From: Hymenobacter yonginensis
GTDB lineage: Bacteria > Bacteroidota > Bacteroidia > Cytophagales > Hymenobacteraceae
Length of the DNA stretch: 64,000 nt
NCBI RefSeq assembly: GCF_027625995.1
Contig: NZ_CP115396.1
Span: 3,596,001 to 3,660,000, forward strand
Direction: 5' to 3'
Shown: one piece after another, positions 55,812-63,959 of the stretch
How positions within the stretch are numbered: the first letter of the stretch is position 1
Layout of the letters: each line of letters starts with the position of its first letter
Position numbers and translations under genes: made by a program
The notes under the pieces: model-generated
What the model was told of the DNA's origin: nothing
The model's input: the letters and a program-made list of their open reading frames with translations, nothing else
Database searches by the model: none

Positions 55812-57035
55812 ATGTATCGCCTATCCTTACTCCGCTTTTTACTGCCCGCCTGCCTGCTCGCCGGCCACGCCTACGCCCAGCAGCCCGTTACCCAGCCGCT
55901 CTCCTTCAGCCCGGCCATCGGCCCGGTTCTCGACCAGCAGGAAAAGCGCGACTACGGCCTGCTGCCGGAATACTCCATCAAGGATTTCCAGGAAGCGCGC
56001 CTGCTGCAAATCATGACCCCCGACAGCGCCCTGACCCTGCAGGTGCAGCTCCAGGATGGCCGCACGGTGCTGCGCCCCTACACCCCGGCCGAGTTGGCTG
56101 GCGCCCGCAGCCTGATTGCGGCCCGGCAGCGGGAGCTGGCCGCCACCAACCTGCAGCCCGGCACTGCCGCCTCGCCCGACTCGGTGGGCCGCCGCTACCG
56201 GGTTACGCTGCGCTCGGGCTCGGCTTTTGATGGCGAGCTGACTGACCGCCAGCCCCAGCGGCTGCAGTTTCTCACCAAAGACCTGGGCGTGGTGCAGGTG
56301 GAGCGCGCCAACATCGAGCGGCTGGAGGAGCTGACGTCGGAGGTGGCGCGCCGCCCGGCCAACTGGCACAACATCGGCAACGGCAACCGCCTGTTCTTCG
56401 CACCCACTGCCCGCAACCTGCGCCAGGGCGAAGGCAGCCTGCAGGATATCAGCCTGTACTTTGTGGGCGCCAACTACGGCTTCACCGACAATTTCTCGAT
56501 GGGCGTGATGTTCTCGGCCATTCCCACGGTGCCGCTGCAGGACCAGTTCCTGGCCCTCACGCCCAAGTTTTCGGCAAAAATCTCGGAGAAGTGGCACGCC
56601 GGTGCCGGCCTGCTCTACCTGCGCATTCCTGATTTCGAGTATGGCAACAACTCTTTCGGCGTAGGTCTAGCCTACGGGTTGGCTACCTACGGATCGGCCG
56701 ACGACAATTTCACGGTGGGCCTGGGCTATGGGTTTTCTGGCAGCGGCATACTATCTACCCCGGTGCTGCAGGTTGGCGGCCAGAAGCGCATCAGCCGCCG
56801 CGTGTCGCTGATCAGTGAAAACTACCTGATTGCCAACTCTAAAACGGGAATGGGCGGGTTGTACGGGGCCAAAATCAACTGGCGGCGTACCTCGCTGGGG
56901 CTGGGCGCCTTCTATGCGCTGGCCTACAACAACAACGACGACAATTACAACGATTACGGCCCGCGCGTCTTTTCTTCCTACATCGTGCCCGTGTACTACG
57001 ACTTCACGTTCCGCTTCGGCAAAGGCAGCAAATAG
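55812..57035 (+). CDS. Outer-membrane beta-barrel protein with an N-terminal SH3-like segment
   Basis: A 407-residue exported protein with signal YRLSLLRFLLPACLLAGHAY. Residues 100-190 include RRYRVTLRSGSAFDGELTDR, LQFLTKDLGVVQVERANIER, a short beta module like the N-terminus of the gene at 14635. The rest (about 210-407) is a Gly/aromatic strand series (ISLYFVGANYGFTDNFSMGV, GAGLLYLRIPDFEYGNNSFG, YGLATYGSADDNFTVGLGYG, YYDFTFRFGKGSK) typical of outer-membrane barrels. ATG 55812 is preferred for the signal peptide. Function unknown. Confidence 0.7.
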   Translation: MYRLSLLRFLLPACLLAGHAYAQQPVTQPLSFSPAIGPVLDQQEKRDYGLLPEYSIKDFQEARLLQIMTPDSALTLQVQLQDGRTVLRPYTPAELAGARSLIAARQRELAATNLQPGTAASPDSVGRRYRVTLRSGSAFDGELTDRQPQRLQFLTKDLGVVQVERANIERLEELTSEVARRPANWHNIGNGNRLFFAPTARNLRQGEGSLQDISLYFVGANYGFTDNFSMGVMFSAIPTVPLQDQFLALTPKFSAKISEKWHAGAGLLYLRIPDFEYGNNSFGVGLAYGLATYGSADDNFTVGLGYGFSGSGILSTPVLQVGGQKRISRRVSLISENYLIANSKTGMGGLYGAKINWRRTSLGLGAFYALAYNNNDDNYNDYGPRVFSSYIVPVYYDFTFRFGKGSK

Positions 57036-57082
57036 GGCAGCCAAGAGCTTCGGTATTGGCAGCCGGGTGATACATTTAACGC

Positions 57083-57799
57083 ATGAAAATTTTTATCCTA
57101 CGCGTTGTATTGCTGATAAGCCTATGCAGCACTACCCTTACGGGCCACGCCCAAACTGCCCCCGACAGCCTGGCCGAACAGAAAACCATTCGCCTGGCCG
57201 GCGCTGATATCTGCCGGCAGCTGGAGGCCGAAGACAAGAAGAAGCCGCTCAGCAAGCTCTCCAAGGACGAAGCGCAGCAGCTCTTTATTCGCCTGACGAT
57301 GATCAGCGCCGCCAACAACCCCGACTTCATGACCCTGCTTACCAGCGGCGGTGAGGGCACCCGCGACGCCATCAGGGCCAGGGGCGAGGAGATAGGGCGC
57401 CAGATTGCCATGTGGCTGCTGGTCAACTGCCCCGTCGGTCAGCAGTTGTTCATTCGCCTGGGTGCCGAACAGCTGAACCAGCCGCAGCCCGTGCCGCTGC
57501 GGCCGGAAGAAGAAAAAGCCCTGCGGCCAATAGCCAGCGCCCTCTGCCGCGACCTGCAGCCCCGCGTTGGCACCATCAAAGCCCTGAGCACTGATGAGCG
57601 CCAACAGGTGGTAACCCAGGCGTTTGAAAAGCACCTGAAGGCTCACGCCTCGCAGCTCAAAAAGGTGTTCGGCGCCGACATATTCGAGAACCAGGACCGC
57701 ATGCGCGACATGGGCACCAAAGTGGGCCTGCAGATGGCTACCGAATGCCCCGAAGCGGTGATGCTCTTCTCTGACTTCAACAAGAAAACGCAGGAATAA
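57083..57799 (+). CDS. Secreted helical protein with an internal duplication
   Basis: A 238-residue exported protein with signal FILRVVLLISLCSTTLTGHA. Two halves of about 95 residues have the same order of motifs. First half: GADICRQLEAED, LSKDEAQQLFIRLT, GEEIGRQIAMWLLVNCPVGQ. Second half: ASALCRDLQPRV, LSTDERQQVVTQAF, GTKVGLQMATECPEAVML. Each half carries two cysteines (C-R-x-L and N/E-C-P), which may pair. Function is unknown. It follows the barrel gene by 47 bases on the same strand, so they may be co-transcribed. Confidence 0.65.
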   Translation: MKIFILRVVLLISLCSTTLTGHAQTAPDSLAEQKTIRLAGADICRQLEAEDKKKPLSKLSKDEAQQLFIRLTMISAANNPDFMTLLTSGGEGTRDAIRARGEEIGRQIAMWLLVNCPVGQQLFIRLGAEQLNQPQPVPLRPEEEKALRPIASALCRDLQPRVGTIKALSTDERQQVVTQAFEKHLKAHASQLKKVFGADIFENQDRMRDMGTKVGLQMATECPEAVMLFSDFNKKTQE

Positions 57800-57819
57800 C
57801 AGACTCCTGCTTTCAACAA

Positions 57820-57855
57820 AAAAGGGCCCGGCATTACTGAATGCCGGGCCCTTTT
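57820..57855. terminator. Bidirectional terminator before rlmN
   Basis: Arms AAAAGGGCCCGGCATT and AATGCCGGGCCCTTTT around ACTG. Confidence 0.92.
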
Positions 57856-57876
57856 ACTTGCATGAGTAGGTGCAGC

Positions 57877-58947
57877 CTACGCCGCCTCCGACTTCTCCTT
57901 CACGGCCAGCTGCCCGCAGGCGGCGTCGATGTCTTTGCCGCGGCTGCGGCGCAGGTTGGTTTGCACGCCGCGGTCGGCCAGGTACTTGAGGAAAGCCATG
58001 AGCTTCACCTCGCCAGTGTTTTTGTAGTCGGCGTTTTCGATGGGGTTGTACTCGATGAGGTTCACCTTGCACGGAATCCACTTCGTGATTTGGAGCAGTT
58101 CCTCGGCGTCCTGCAGTGTGTCGTTGAAGCTCTCGAACACAATGTACTCGTAGGTGACCTTGCGGCCCGTTACTTGGTGGTAGTGCTTGAGAGCGTCTTC
58201 CAGCGAAGCCAGCGAGTTGGCCTCGTTGATGGGCATGATTTCGTTGCGCTTGGTGTCGTTGGGCGCGTGCAGGCTCAGGGCCAGGTTGGCCTTCACGCCG
58301 TCGTCGGCCAGCTTCTTGATCATCTTGGCAATGCCGGCGGTGCTGACCGTGATGCGGCGCGGGGCCATGTTCAGACCGTCGGGGGCGGTGATGCGCTCAA
58401 TGCTTTTCACCACGTTGGCGTAGTTGAGCAGCGGCTCGCCCATGCCCATGTACACGATGTTGGTGAGCGGCGTGCCGTACTGGGCCTCGCACTGCTCGCG
58501 GATGCGCACCACCTGGTCGTAGATTTCGGCGGCGTCGAGGTTGCGCTTGCGGTCCATGTAGCCGGTAGCGCAGAACTTGCACGTGAGCGAGCAGCCCACC
58601 TGCGAGCTGATGCAGGCCGTCATGCGCGTGTCGTGCGGGATGAGCACGCCTTCCACGATGTTGCCGTCGAAGAGCCGGAACGCCGATTTGATGGTGCCGT
58701 CGTTGGAGAGCTGCTGATTTTGCACCTGCACGCCGTTGATGACGAAGTGCTTCGCCAGCAGCTCGCGGGTGGCCAGGCTGATGTTGTTCATCTCCTCAAA
58801 CGTGCCGGCCGTGTTCTTCCAGAGCCACTCACTCACCTGCTTGGCGCGGAAGGGCTTTTCGCCGTGCTCCACCATAAAGGTTTTGAGCTCGTCGGGGGTG
58901 AGTTTGCGGATGTCGCGCTTGGAAACTACGGGCAGGTCAATCATCAT
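57877..58947 (-). CDS. rlmN: 23S rRNA (adenine(2503)-C(2))-methyltransferase
   Basis: Radical-SAM enzyme that methylates A2503 in 23S rRNA and A37 in some tRNAs. The 356-residue protein has the cluster motif CSLTCKFCATG (CxxxCxxC), the QVGCSL context, then GMGEPLLNYANVVKSIERI, the SAM segment SLHAPNDTKRNEIMPI and the C-terminal GKDIDAACGQLA, with the methylated cysteine in CGQL. Two ATGs in a row (58947, 58944) begin it. A TATCTTTG box is four bases upstream, so the message may start at the second ATG. Confidence 0.95.
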   Translation of the reverse strand: MMIDLPVVSKRDIRKLTPDELKTFMVEHGEKPFRAKQVSEWLWKNTAGTFEEMNNISLATRELLAKHFVINGVQVQNQQLSNDGTIKSAFRLFDGNIVEGVLIPHDTRMTACISSQVGCSLTCKFCATGYMDRKRNLDAAEIYDQVVRIREQCEAQYGTPLTNIVYMGMGEPLLNYANVVKSIERITAPDGLNMAPRRITVSTAGIAKMIKKLADDGVKANLALSLHAPNDTKRNEIMPINEANSLASLEDALKHYHQVTGRKVTYEYIVFESFNDTLQDAEELLQITKWIPCKVNLIEYNPIENADYKNTGEVKLMAFLKYLADRGVQTNLRRSRGKDIDAACGQLAVKEKSEAA

Positions 58948-58951
58948 AGCG

Positions 58952-58959
58952 CAAAGATA
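58952..58959 (-). promoter_or_regulatory. Candidate rlmN promoter, -7 element TATCTTTG
   Basis: Exact TAnnTTTG match on the minus strand, four bases from the first rlmN ATG and seven from the second. Confidence 0.55.
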
Positions 58960-58993
58960 CAACGAGCGAGGCAGTTGGGTTCCACGGAAATCG

Positions 58994-59086
58994 GGCAGTA
59001 GCGCGAACTTTGCAGTTCGCGCCTCCGCACGGCTCAGATGGCGCTTGCGGCGCGGGGGCGCGAACCGCAAAGTTCGCGCTACTGCC
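58994..59086. repeat. Palindromic element, family B copy 4
   Basis: GGCAGTAGCGCGAACTTTGC and AGTTCGCG, about 38 bases, GGCGCGAACCGCAAAGTTCG and CGCTACTGCC. The two ends are mirrors, including the outermost GGCAGTAG / CTACTGCC, so this is the best-preserved copy. It lies between the thioesterase gene and rlmN. Confidence 0.85.
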
Positions 59087-59096
59087 GGCCTGGCTG

Positions 59097-59522
59097 TCAG
59101 CCCGCCAGATGGGTTAGCTCGGCCTCGGTGAGGGGCAGCAGCTTGCGGGTGGTGTAGTCGAAGGCAAGCATGCCGGTTTTGGCCCGCGCAATTTCGCGCT
59201 GCTCCTGGTTCCAGACCTGGTACACGATGTCGAAGCCATACTTGTGCGGGTCGGCCACGGCCATATCCACGCGCAGCGTATCGGCGTGGAAGGCCTCGCC
59301 TTTGTACTCGATGGCCACGTCGGCCATGATGTGGCCGCGGCCGGTGGCGCGGTCGACCTCGGGGCGGCCCAGGTGCAGCAGAAACTGCACGCGGGCCTCG
59401 TGGAGCAGCCCCAGCAGCGAATCGTTGCCGAGATGGGCGCCGTAGTTGAGGTCGGTGATGCGCACGGCGAGGGTGCTGGAAAAGCGGAAAGTTTCCGGTA
59501 GATTTACTTTGATGCGGGCCAT
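59097..59522 (-). CDS. Acyl-CoA thioesterase (4HBT hotdog)
   Basis: A 141-residue hotdog-fold enzyme. The 4-hydroxybenzoyl-CoA-type signature is present: ITDLNYGAHLGNDSLLGLLH with Asp/Asn at the active-site helix, followed by EARVQFLLHLG, then IMADVAIEYKGEAFHADTLR and DIVYQVWNQEQREIARAKTG. It would hydrolyse acyl-CoA thioesters in the cytoplasm; chain length and role are unknown. The long helix and final strand are complete. The Asp usually near DxNxH..N is retained. Confidence 0.88.
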   Translation of the reverse strand: MARIKVNLPETFRFSSTLAVRITDLNYGAHLGNDSLLGLLHEARVQFLLHLGRPEVDRATGRGHIMADVAIEYKGEAFHADTLRVDMAVADPHKYGFDIVYQVWNQEQREIARAKTGMLAFDYTTRKLLPLTEAELTHLAG

Positions 59523-59678
59523 GTAGCGGAACGATAAGAAAAACGGGTAGCCTTCCTACGCACGGCTTGCAGGCCGGGTGACGAGAACGAGGCAAACGGG
59601 GCGTTTTCTTGCCGGCCGCTGCTGCCCCGCCTCGCCTGCTCCTGCCTGCCTACACACCTGCTCCTCAACCGCTCCCGT

Positions 59679-60365
59679 ATGCTCACCCCTACCGTAGAAG
59701 TCCGCACCACGGCCGACGGCTCCAGCACGCTGTACGTGCCCGCCCTCGACGAACATTACCACTCCACCCACGGCGCCATTCAGGAGGCGCAGCACGTGTA
59801 CCTGGGCGCGGGCCTAGCCCCCGTGATGGCCGCCGCCACGGGCATGGTGTGGGTGCTGGAAGTTGGCTTCGGCACCGGCCTGAACGCCCTGCTCACGCTG
59901 CAGTACAGCCTGGCCAGCCCCCACCCCATCTTCTACGATACCATTGAGAAGTACCCGCTGCCACCGGCCGTTATCGGGCAGCTGGGCGTGGAGCGCTACG
60001 TACTCAACCCCGAGCTGCTCGACTACCACGAGCAGATTCATGCTGCCGGCTGGAACACGCCAGTGGCCCTCACGCCGCAGTTTGCGCTGCTGAAGCTGGC
60101 CGGCGAGCTGCAGCACACGCCCCTGGCCGAAGACACCTACCACGTCATCTACTTCGACGCCTTCGCGCCCGAAAAGCAGCCCGACATGTGGACCGACGAC
60201 ATCTTCCGGCAGTTGTACGCCGCCACCGCGCCGGGCGGCTGCTTGGTGAGCTACTGCGCCAAAGGCAGCTTCAAGCGCAGTCTGCAGGCCGCTGGCTGGC
60301 AGGTAGAGCGGATTCCGGGCCCGCCCGGCAAGCGCGAAATGACGCGGGCCTGGAAGCGGGGGTAA
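59679..60365 (+). CDS. mnmD: tRNA (5-methylaminomethyl-2-thiouridine)(34)-methyltransferase MnmD
   Basis: SAM-dependent enzyme that finishes mnm5s2U34 in certain tRNAs (cytoplasm). The 228 residues match the stand-alone methyltransferase half of MnmC: STHGAIQEAQHVYLGAG, the SAM loop VLEVGFGTGLNAL, the catalytic DAFAPEKQPDMW, LVSYCAKGSFKRSLQAAGW and GPPGKREMTRA near the end. The oxidase half (MnmC1) is absent, as expected for MnmD. Thirty-three bases after its stop begins an AT-rich HNH gene. Confidence 0.93.
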   Translation: MLTPTVEVRTTADGSSTLYVPALDEHYHSTHGAIQEAQHVYLGAGLAPVMAAATGMVWVLEVGFGTGLNALLTLQYSLASPHPIFYDTIEKYPLPPAVIGQLGVERYVLNPELLDYHEQIHAAGWNTPVALTPQFALLKLAGELQHTPLAEDTYHVIYFDAFAPEKQPDMWTDDIFRQLYAATAPGGCLVSYCAKGSFKRSLQAAGWQVERIPGPPGKREMTRAWKRG

Positions 60366-60398
60366 GCATTTATCTTAATATAATATAAACCACAGAAT

Positions 60399-61091
60399 AT
60401 GGAAAGACCTGCAGTATGGAGAATGGTTAAAGAGGCCGTGGAGGCACACAGCGGTAAAGCAAGTCGAAGAGAAATAAAAGAATACATACACACTAAGTGG
60501 CAAAACGTAAAAGACCACACAATTATTTGCCAGATTCAACTTCTGACAGTTAATCATAATTCAAGAATACATTGGTCTGAAAATCAGCGCCCCCGACTGA
60601 CTAATTCAAATTCTGAATATGATTTATTTTTTGAAGACAATGACAAGACATTGCATTGTTATGTCCCCAATAGACATGGCATTTGGGAAATTCACAAAAT
60701 TGGTGATGAAAAATTTTCTATAAGGTTGTTCAAACCAGAATCAGTATCGCATAATGATGAGGAAGCCGAATTCCATGAAGGCACGCCTTACCAAATTATA
60801 CAAACTCAGTATGAGAGAAACCCAAATGCACGAGCTGCATGTTTAAAGCATTATGGACATTCTTGTTGTGTTTGCAATTTTAATTTCACAAGTTATTATG
60901 GTAAAATTGGAGAATACTTTATTCATGTTCACCATTTAAATAAAATATCAGATATCAAGAAACATCACTCAATTGATCCGATAAAAGACTTGAGACCAGT
61001 ATGCCCAAACTGCCATGCTATGCTTCACACATCAAACCCACCTTTGTCTATTGAAGATTTGCAGACAATAATTATAGAAAGAGCACAATAG
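60399..61091 (+). CDS. HNH endonuclease with an N-terminal winged-helix-like domain, AT-rich
   Basis: A 230-residue cytoplasmic nuclease. Residues 1-75 (AVEAHSGKASRREIKEYIHT, CQIQLLTVNHNSRIHWSENQ) form a small helical domain seen in other HNH proteins and thought to bind DNA (DUF7669-like). Residues 150-210 are an HNH module: C156-x2-C159, HVHH (176-179) and CPNCH (202-206). The layout resembles McrA-type enzymes that cut modified or foreign DNA. The coding sequence is much richer in A/T than all neighbours and differs in codon use, so it was probably acquired by transfer. Confidence 0.82.
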   Translation: MERPAVWRMVKEAVEAHSGKASRREIKEYIHTKWQNVKDHTIICQIQLLTVNHNSRIHWSENQRPRLTNSNSEYDLFFEDNDKTLHCYVPNRHGIWEIHKIGDEKFSIRLFKPESVSHNDEEAEFHEGTPYQIIQTQYERNPNARAACLKHYGHSCCVCNFNFTSYYGKIGEYFIHVHHLNKISDIKKHHSIDPIKDLRPVCPNCHAMLHTSNPPLSIEDLQTIIIERAQ

Positions 61092-61162
61092 AATATTGGT
61101 TCATCAAACTTTAACAACCTAAGCGAGATACACTATCATTTGCTGCTTAAGTTGCAGCCATT

Positions 61163-62383
61163 ATGAGTCGAAGAGTACTGGAAACCGACGGGCGGGACTG
61201 GGTGCAGCGGGGCATCATTGCGGAAGAGCAGCGCGTGCAGCTGCTGGCGCTGTACCCGGCCGAGCGGCCGCCCCTGGCGCTGCTGCCGCTGCTGGGCAGC
61301 CTCCTGATTCTGCTCAGCGCCCTGAGCGTGGTGGCGGCCAACTGGCAGGGCCTGCCCGAAGTGGTGCGGCTGGCGTTGCTGCTGGGCTCGTTGGCCGGCA
61401 CCTACGCCGCCGCCGAGTACTTTCTGCGCCGCCAGTACGAGTCGTTGGGCATGGGGCTGCTGGGGCTGGGGCTGCTGCTGTTTGGCATCAGCATCCTACT
61501 CACCAGCCAGATGTACCAGCTCATTGGCTACGACCTGTCGGGGCTGGTGGCGTGGGCAGTGGCGGGCGTGGCCCTCACGTGGGTGTACGGCAGCCGGTTC
61601 CTGTTCATCCTGACCGTGGTGATTGGCGGGCTGGTGCAGGGCTACAACACCGGGCAGCTGGGGGCGTTCAGCTACCTCACGGCCGGCCTCACGGCGGGCG
61701 GGCTGGGGTACTACTGGTGGCGCCGCCCCGATTCGGTGCTGGGGGCGGTGTTGGCCTCGGGGCTACTCTGGCAGGCGGCGCTGCTCATCAGCCATTTGCA
61801 CATCAAAATCACCTGGTTTTTCCTGCCGGCCATGCTGCTCTACGCTTTCGGCGACTGGCAGCCTGACCGGCCGGCCGGCCGCGCCCTGCAGGGGCCGCCG
61901 CTGGTAGCCGCGTTTGTGTTCACGCTGGGGCTGGCTTTGTTCGGCGAGTCGGACATCTATGCCGGGCGGCTGCGGGCGCCTATGCTGCCGTATCTGGCGG
62001 CGCTGGGAGTGGTACTGGCGCTGTCGGCAGTGGGCAAGCAGCGGCGCGGCCGCCTGGGCAGTCTCACCGACTGGCTGCTGCTGCTGCCGGGCTTCTATTT
62101 CACGGGCGGACTGCCGCTGGCCGTGGCCACGCTGGTGGTGCTGTACGCCTATTCCGGGGCCGTGCTCTGGCGCGCCCACCAGGAGCAAAACCCCGACCGG
62201 GTGACGCTGGGCACCGTGCTGTTCATCCTGACCACCGCCGTAGCCTACTTCAAGCTGACGTGGGGCTTCATGGATAAGTCGTTGTTTTTTCTGCTGGGCG
62301 GCGGGCTGCTGCTAGGTTTGAGCTGGTGGCTGCGCCGCCGGGCAGCGCGCACGTTTTCAACCTCTGAAGCTTCCAAGCCATGA
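61163..62383 (+). CDS. DUF2157 family membrane protein
   Basis: A 406-residue polytopic inner-membrane protein. The N-terminal soluble segment (WVQRGIIAEEQRVQLLALYP) and first helix block (LLPLLGSLLILLSALSVVAA, NWQGLPEVVRLALLLGSLAG) are characteristic of DUF2157. About ten helices follow, rich in Leu, Gly and Ala. It is the first gene of a three-gene operon; the stop overlaps the next start by four bases (ATGA). The role is unknown, but the DUF2157/GDYxxLxY pair is widespread. Confidence 0.85.
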   Translation: MSRRVLETDGRDWVQRGIIAEEQRVQLLALYPAERPPLALLPLLGSLLILLSALSVVAANWQGLPEVVRLALLLGSLAGTYAAAEYFLRRQYESLGMGLLGLGLLLFGISILLTSQMYQLIGYDLSGLVAWAVAGVALTWVYGSRFLFILTVVIGGLVQGYNTGQLGAFSYLTAGLTAGGLGYYWWRRPDSVLGAVLASGLLWQAALLISHLHIKITWFFLPAMLLYAFGDWQPDRPAGRALQGPPLVAAFVFTLGLALFGESDIYAGRLRAPMLPYLAALGVVLALSAVGKQRRGRLGSLTDWLLLLPGFYFTGGLPLAVATLVVLYAYSGAVLWRAHQEQNPDRVTLGTVLFILTTAVAYFKLTWGFMDKSLFFLLGGGLLLGLSWWLRRRAARTFSTSEASKP

Positions 62384-62982
62384 GCGCGCCTGCTACGCCC
62401 ATACCTGCGGCGGCCGGCGCTCAGGTAGCCACGGCCATCGTTCGGCCCAGCCACACGCTGCCCGAGCCCCGGCGGCGCCGCTGGCTGTGGGGGCTGGTGG
62501 TGGCGCAGTTGCTGTTTGTGCTGGCGGTGGCCGGAGCCGGCTACGCCACCGAGCAACTGGGCACCACCATCACCCTGCGCACCGCCCCCGCCGACCCGCG
62601 CGACCTGCGTTTCCACGATTATCTGGAGCTGCGCTACCTCATCAGTGAGCTGCCCGGCCACCTCTGGAAGGGCAGCGCCGTGCCCCGCCGCAAAGCCCCG
62701 GTGTACGTGGTGCTGGAGCAGCGCCAAGGCGTCTACGAGGCCGTGGCTGTGCACCCGGAGCAGCCGGCCATCGGCCCCGGCCAGACTGTTCTGCGCGGCT
62801 GGGTGCAGGAAACGTGGCGCCGCAGCATGCGCCTGCGCTACGGCCTGGAGCGCTACTACCTACCCGAGGAAGCGCGCCGCCAGCTGCGCCGCCCGCAGCC
62901 GCTGCAGGTCACGGTTAGTATTGCGCCGTGGGGGCAGGCGCGCATCTCGCAGGTGCAGGTGCTGCCCGCTTTGCCCCGCTGA
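62380..62982 (+). CDS. GDYxxLxY domain membrane-anchored protein
   Basis: A 200-residue protein with one N-terminal transmembrane helix (LWGLVVAQLLFVLAVAGAGY) and an extracytoplasmic domain. The family motif appears as RDLRFHDYLELRYLIS, where the first Gly of GDY is His. The later segment (YVVLEQRQGVYEAVAVHPEQ, YGLERYYLPEEA) is conserved. It starts within the DUF2157 gene, a typical pairing, and overlaps the following gene by one base. Function unknown. Confidence 0.82.
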   Translation: MSAPATPIPAAAGAQVATAIVRPSHTLPEPRRRRWLWGLVVAQLLFVLAVAGAGYATEQLGTTITLRTAPADPRDLRFHDYLELRYLISELPGHLWKGSAVPRRKAPVYVVLEQRQGVYEAVAVHPEQPAIGPGQTVLRGWVQETWRRSMRLRYGLERYYLPEEARRQLRRPQPLQVTVSIAPWGQARISQVQVLPALPR

Positions 62983-63434
62983 TGACGCGCCGCTTTCTGC
63001 TTTTGCTGCTGGGCTGCGGAGTGGTGGCCGTTGTGCTGGCCGGCCTGTTGGTGGGGTTCGGGGCGCTGCTGCAGCCGCAGCTGGATATTCAGCTGCACAA
63101 CACCTACATCGTGCTGCCGCCTTACTGGCTGGTGCTGGCGCTGCTATTGCCTATGCTGCTGCTGGCGCTGGCAGGCACGGCGTTGTGGCGGCGCAGTCCG
63201 CGCCTGACATATGCCGTGCTGGTAGCGGCCAGCCTGCTGCTGCTGCTTGGGGCCGACTATGCCACCGACGCCCTTACGCAACTGGCGGCGCTGGCGGTGC
63301 CGCCGGCGTTTCCGGCCGGCAGTGCGGCCGCTCCGGCCCGCTGGCTACTGCTGGCGCGGGCGCTGCACCTAGCCGCCATAGCCGGGGTAGGCTACGGGTG
63401 CTACCAGTTGGGCCGGCGAGCCATGCGCCGGTAG
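62982..63434 (+). CDS. Small polytopic membrane protein in the DUF2157 operon
   Basis: A 150-residue protein with four transmembrane helices (FLLLLLGCGVVAVVLAGLLV, WLVLALLLPMLLLALAGTAL, LTYAVLVAASLLLLLGADYA, LLLARALHLAAIAGVGYGCY). A short HNTYIVLPPYW loop after the first helix is reminiscent of a heme-copper-oxidase-like helix edge, but no histidine pair supports that. Its ATG overlaps the previous stop (TGATG). I do not recognise the family. The gene ends three bases before the convergent exbD stop. Confidence 0.65.
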   Translation: MTRRFLLLLLGCGVVAVVLAGLLVGFGALLQPQLDIQLHNTYIVLPPYWLVLALLLPMLLLALAGTALWRRSPRLTYAVLVAASLLLLLGADYATDALTQLAALAVPPAFPAGSAAAPARWLLLARALHLAAIAGVGYGCYQLGRRAMRR

Positions 63435-63437
63435 CGG

Positions 63438-63959
63438 CTAGTGCCGCACCTGGGGCCGGTAGTCGAGGAGCTGCTGGTCGGCGGGGGTGAAATCAACCAG
63501 AGCGTATTGCTGCTGGTCGGTGATGTTCATTTCGTCGAGCACGTCTACCAGGTCGCGGTATTTGGCGTCGGGGCCGGCCTTGATGAGCACGAAGGGCGCA
63601 GGCTGCTGCTGCTGGCGGTCCAGCAGAATCTGGCGCAGGCCAGCGGAGCTAAACGTGGTGGTACGCAGCGTCGGCTTGGTTTCCGCATCGTTCAGGCCGA
63701 AGAAGTAGTGCACCTGGCTGTCTTTGCCCAGAATCAACGTCAGGGCTTTGCTTTGTTTGAGCGGGGTGGCGGGGCCTTTGCCGGCGGGCATGGTCAGGTC
63801 CATGGCATTCTGCCGGGCAAACGTGGTGGTGAGCATGAAGAACGTGAGCAGCAGAAACGCCAAATCCACCATTGGGGTCATATCGAGGCGGAAGGCCGAC
63901 TTTTTCACGCGGGGTTTCGAGCCACGGGCGGCAGGGGCGGCGGTTTGGAAGTCGGCCAT
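63438..63959 (-). CDS. exbD: ExbD/TolR family biopolymer transport protein
   Basis: A 173-residue inner-membrane protein with a cytoplasmic N-terminus, one transmembrane helix (MVDLAFLLLTFFMLTTTF, preceded by RLDMTPMVD) and a periplasmic domain. The helix Asp (MTPMVDLAF) is the proton-pathway residue. With ExbB it energises TonB-dependent receptors such as the one at 29151. In minus-strand order its upstream partners (exbB, a second exbD) would lie beyond the right edge. Confidence 0.9.
   Translation of the reverse strand: MADFQTAAPAARGSKPRVKKSAFRLDMTPMVDLAFLLLTFFMLTTTFARQNAMDLTMPAGKGPATPLKQSKALTLILGKDSQVHYFFGLNDAETKPTLRTTTFSSAGLRQILLDRQQQQPAPFVLIKAGPDAKYRDLVDVLDEMNITDQQQYALVDFTPADQQLLDYRPQVRH

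Noticed and set aside
60399-61091. A multi-gene defence island around the HNH nuclease
   Set aside because: The flanks (mnmD and the DUF2157 operon) are ordinary GC-rich core-type genes; only the one gene differs in composition.
63438-63959. exbD as part of the DUF2157 operon
   Set aside because: It is on the opposite strand and convergent; its own operon lies past the right edge.
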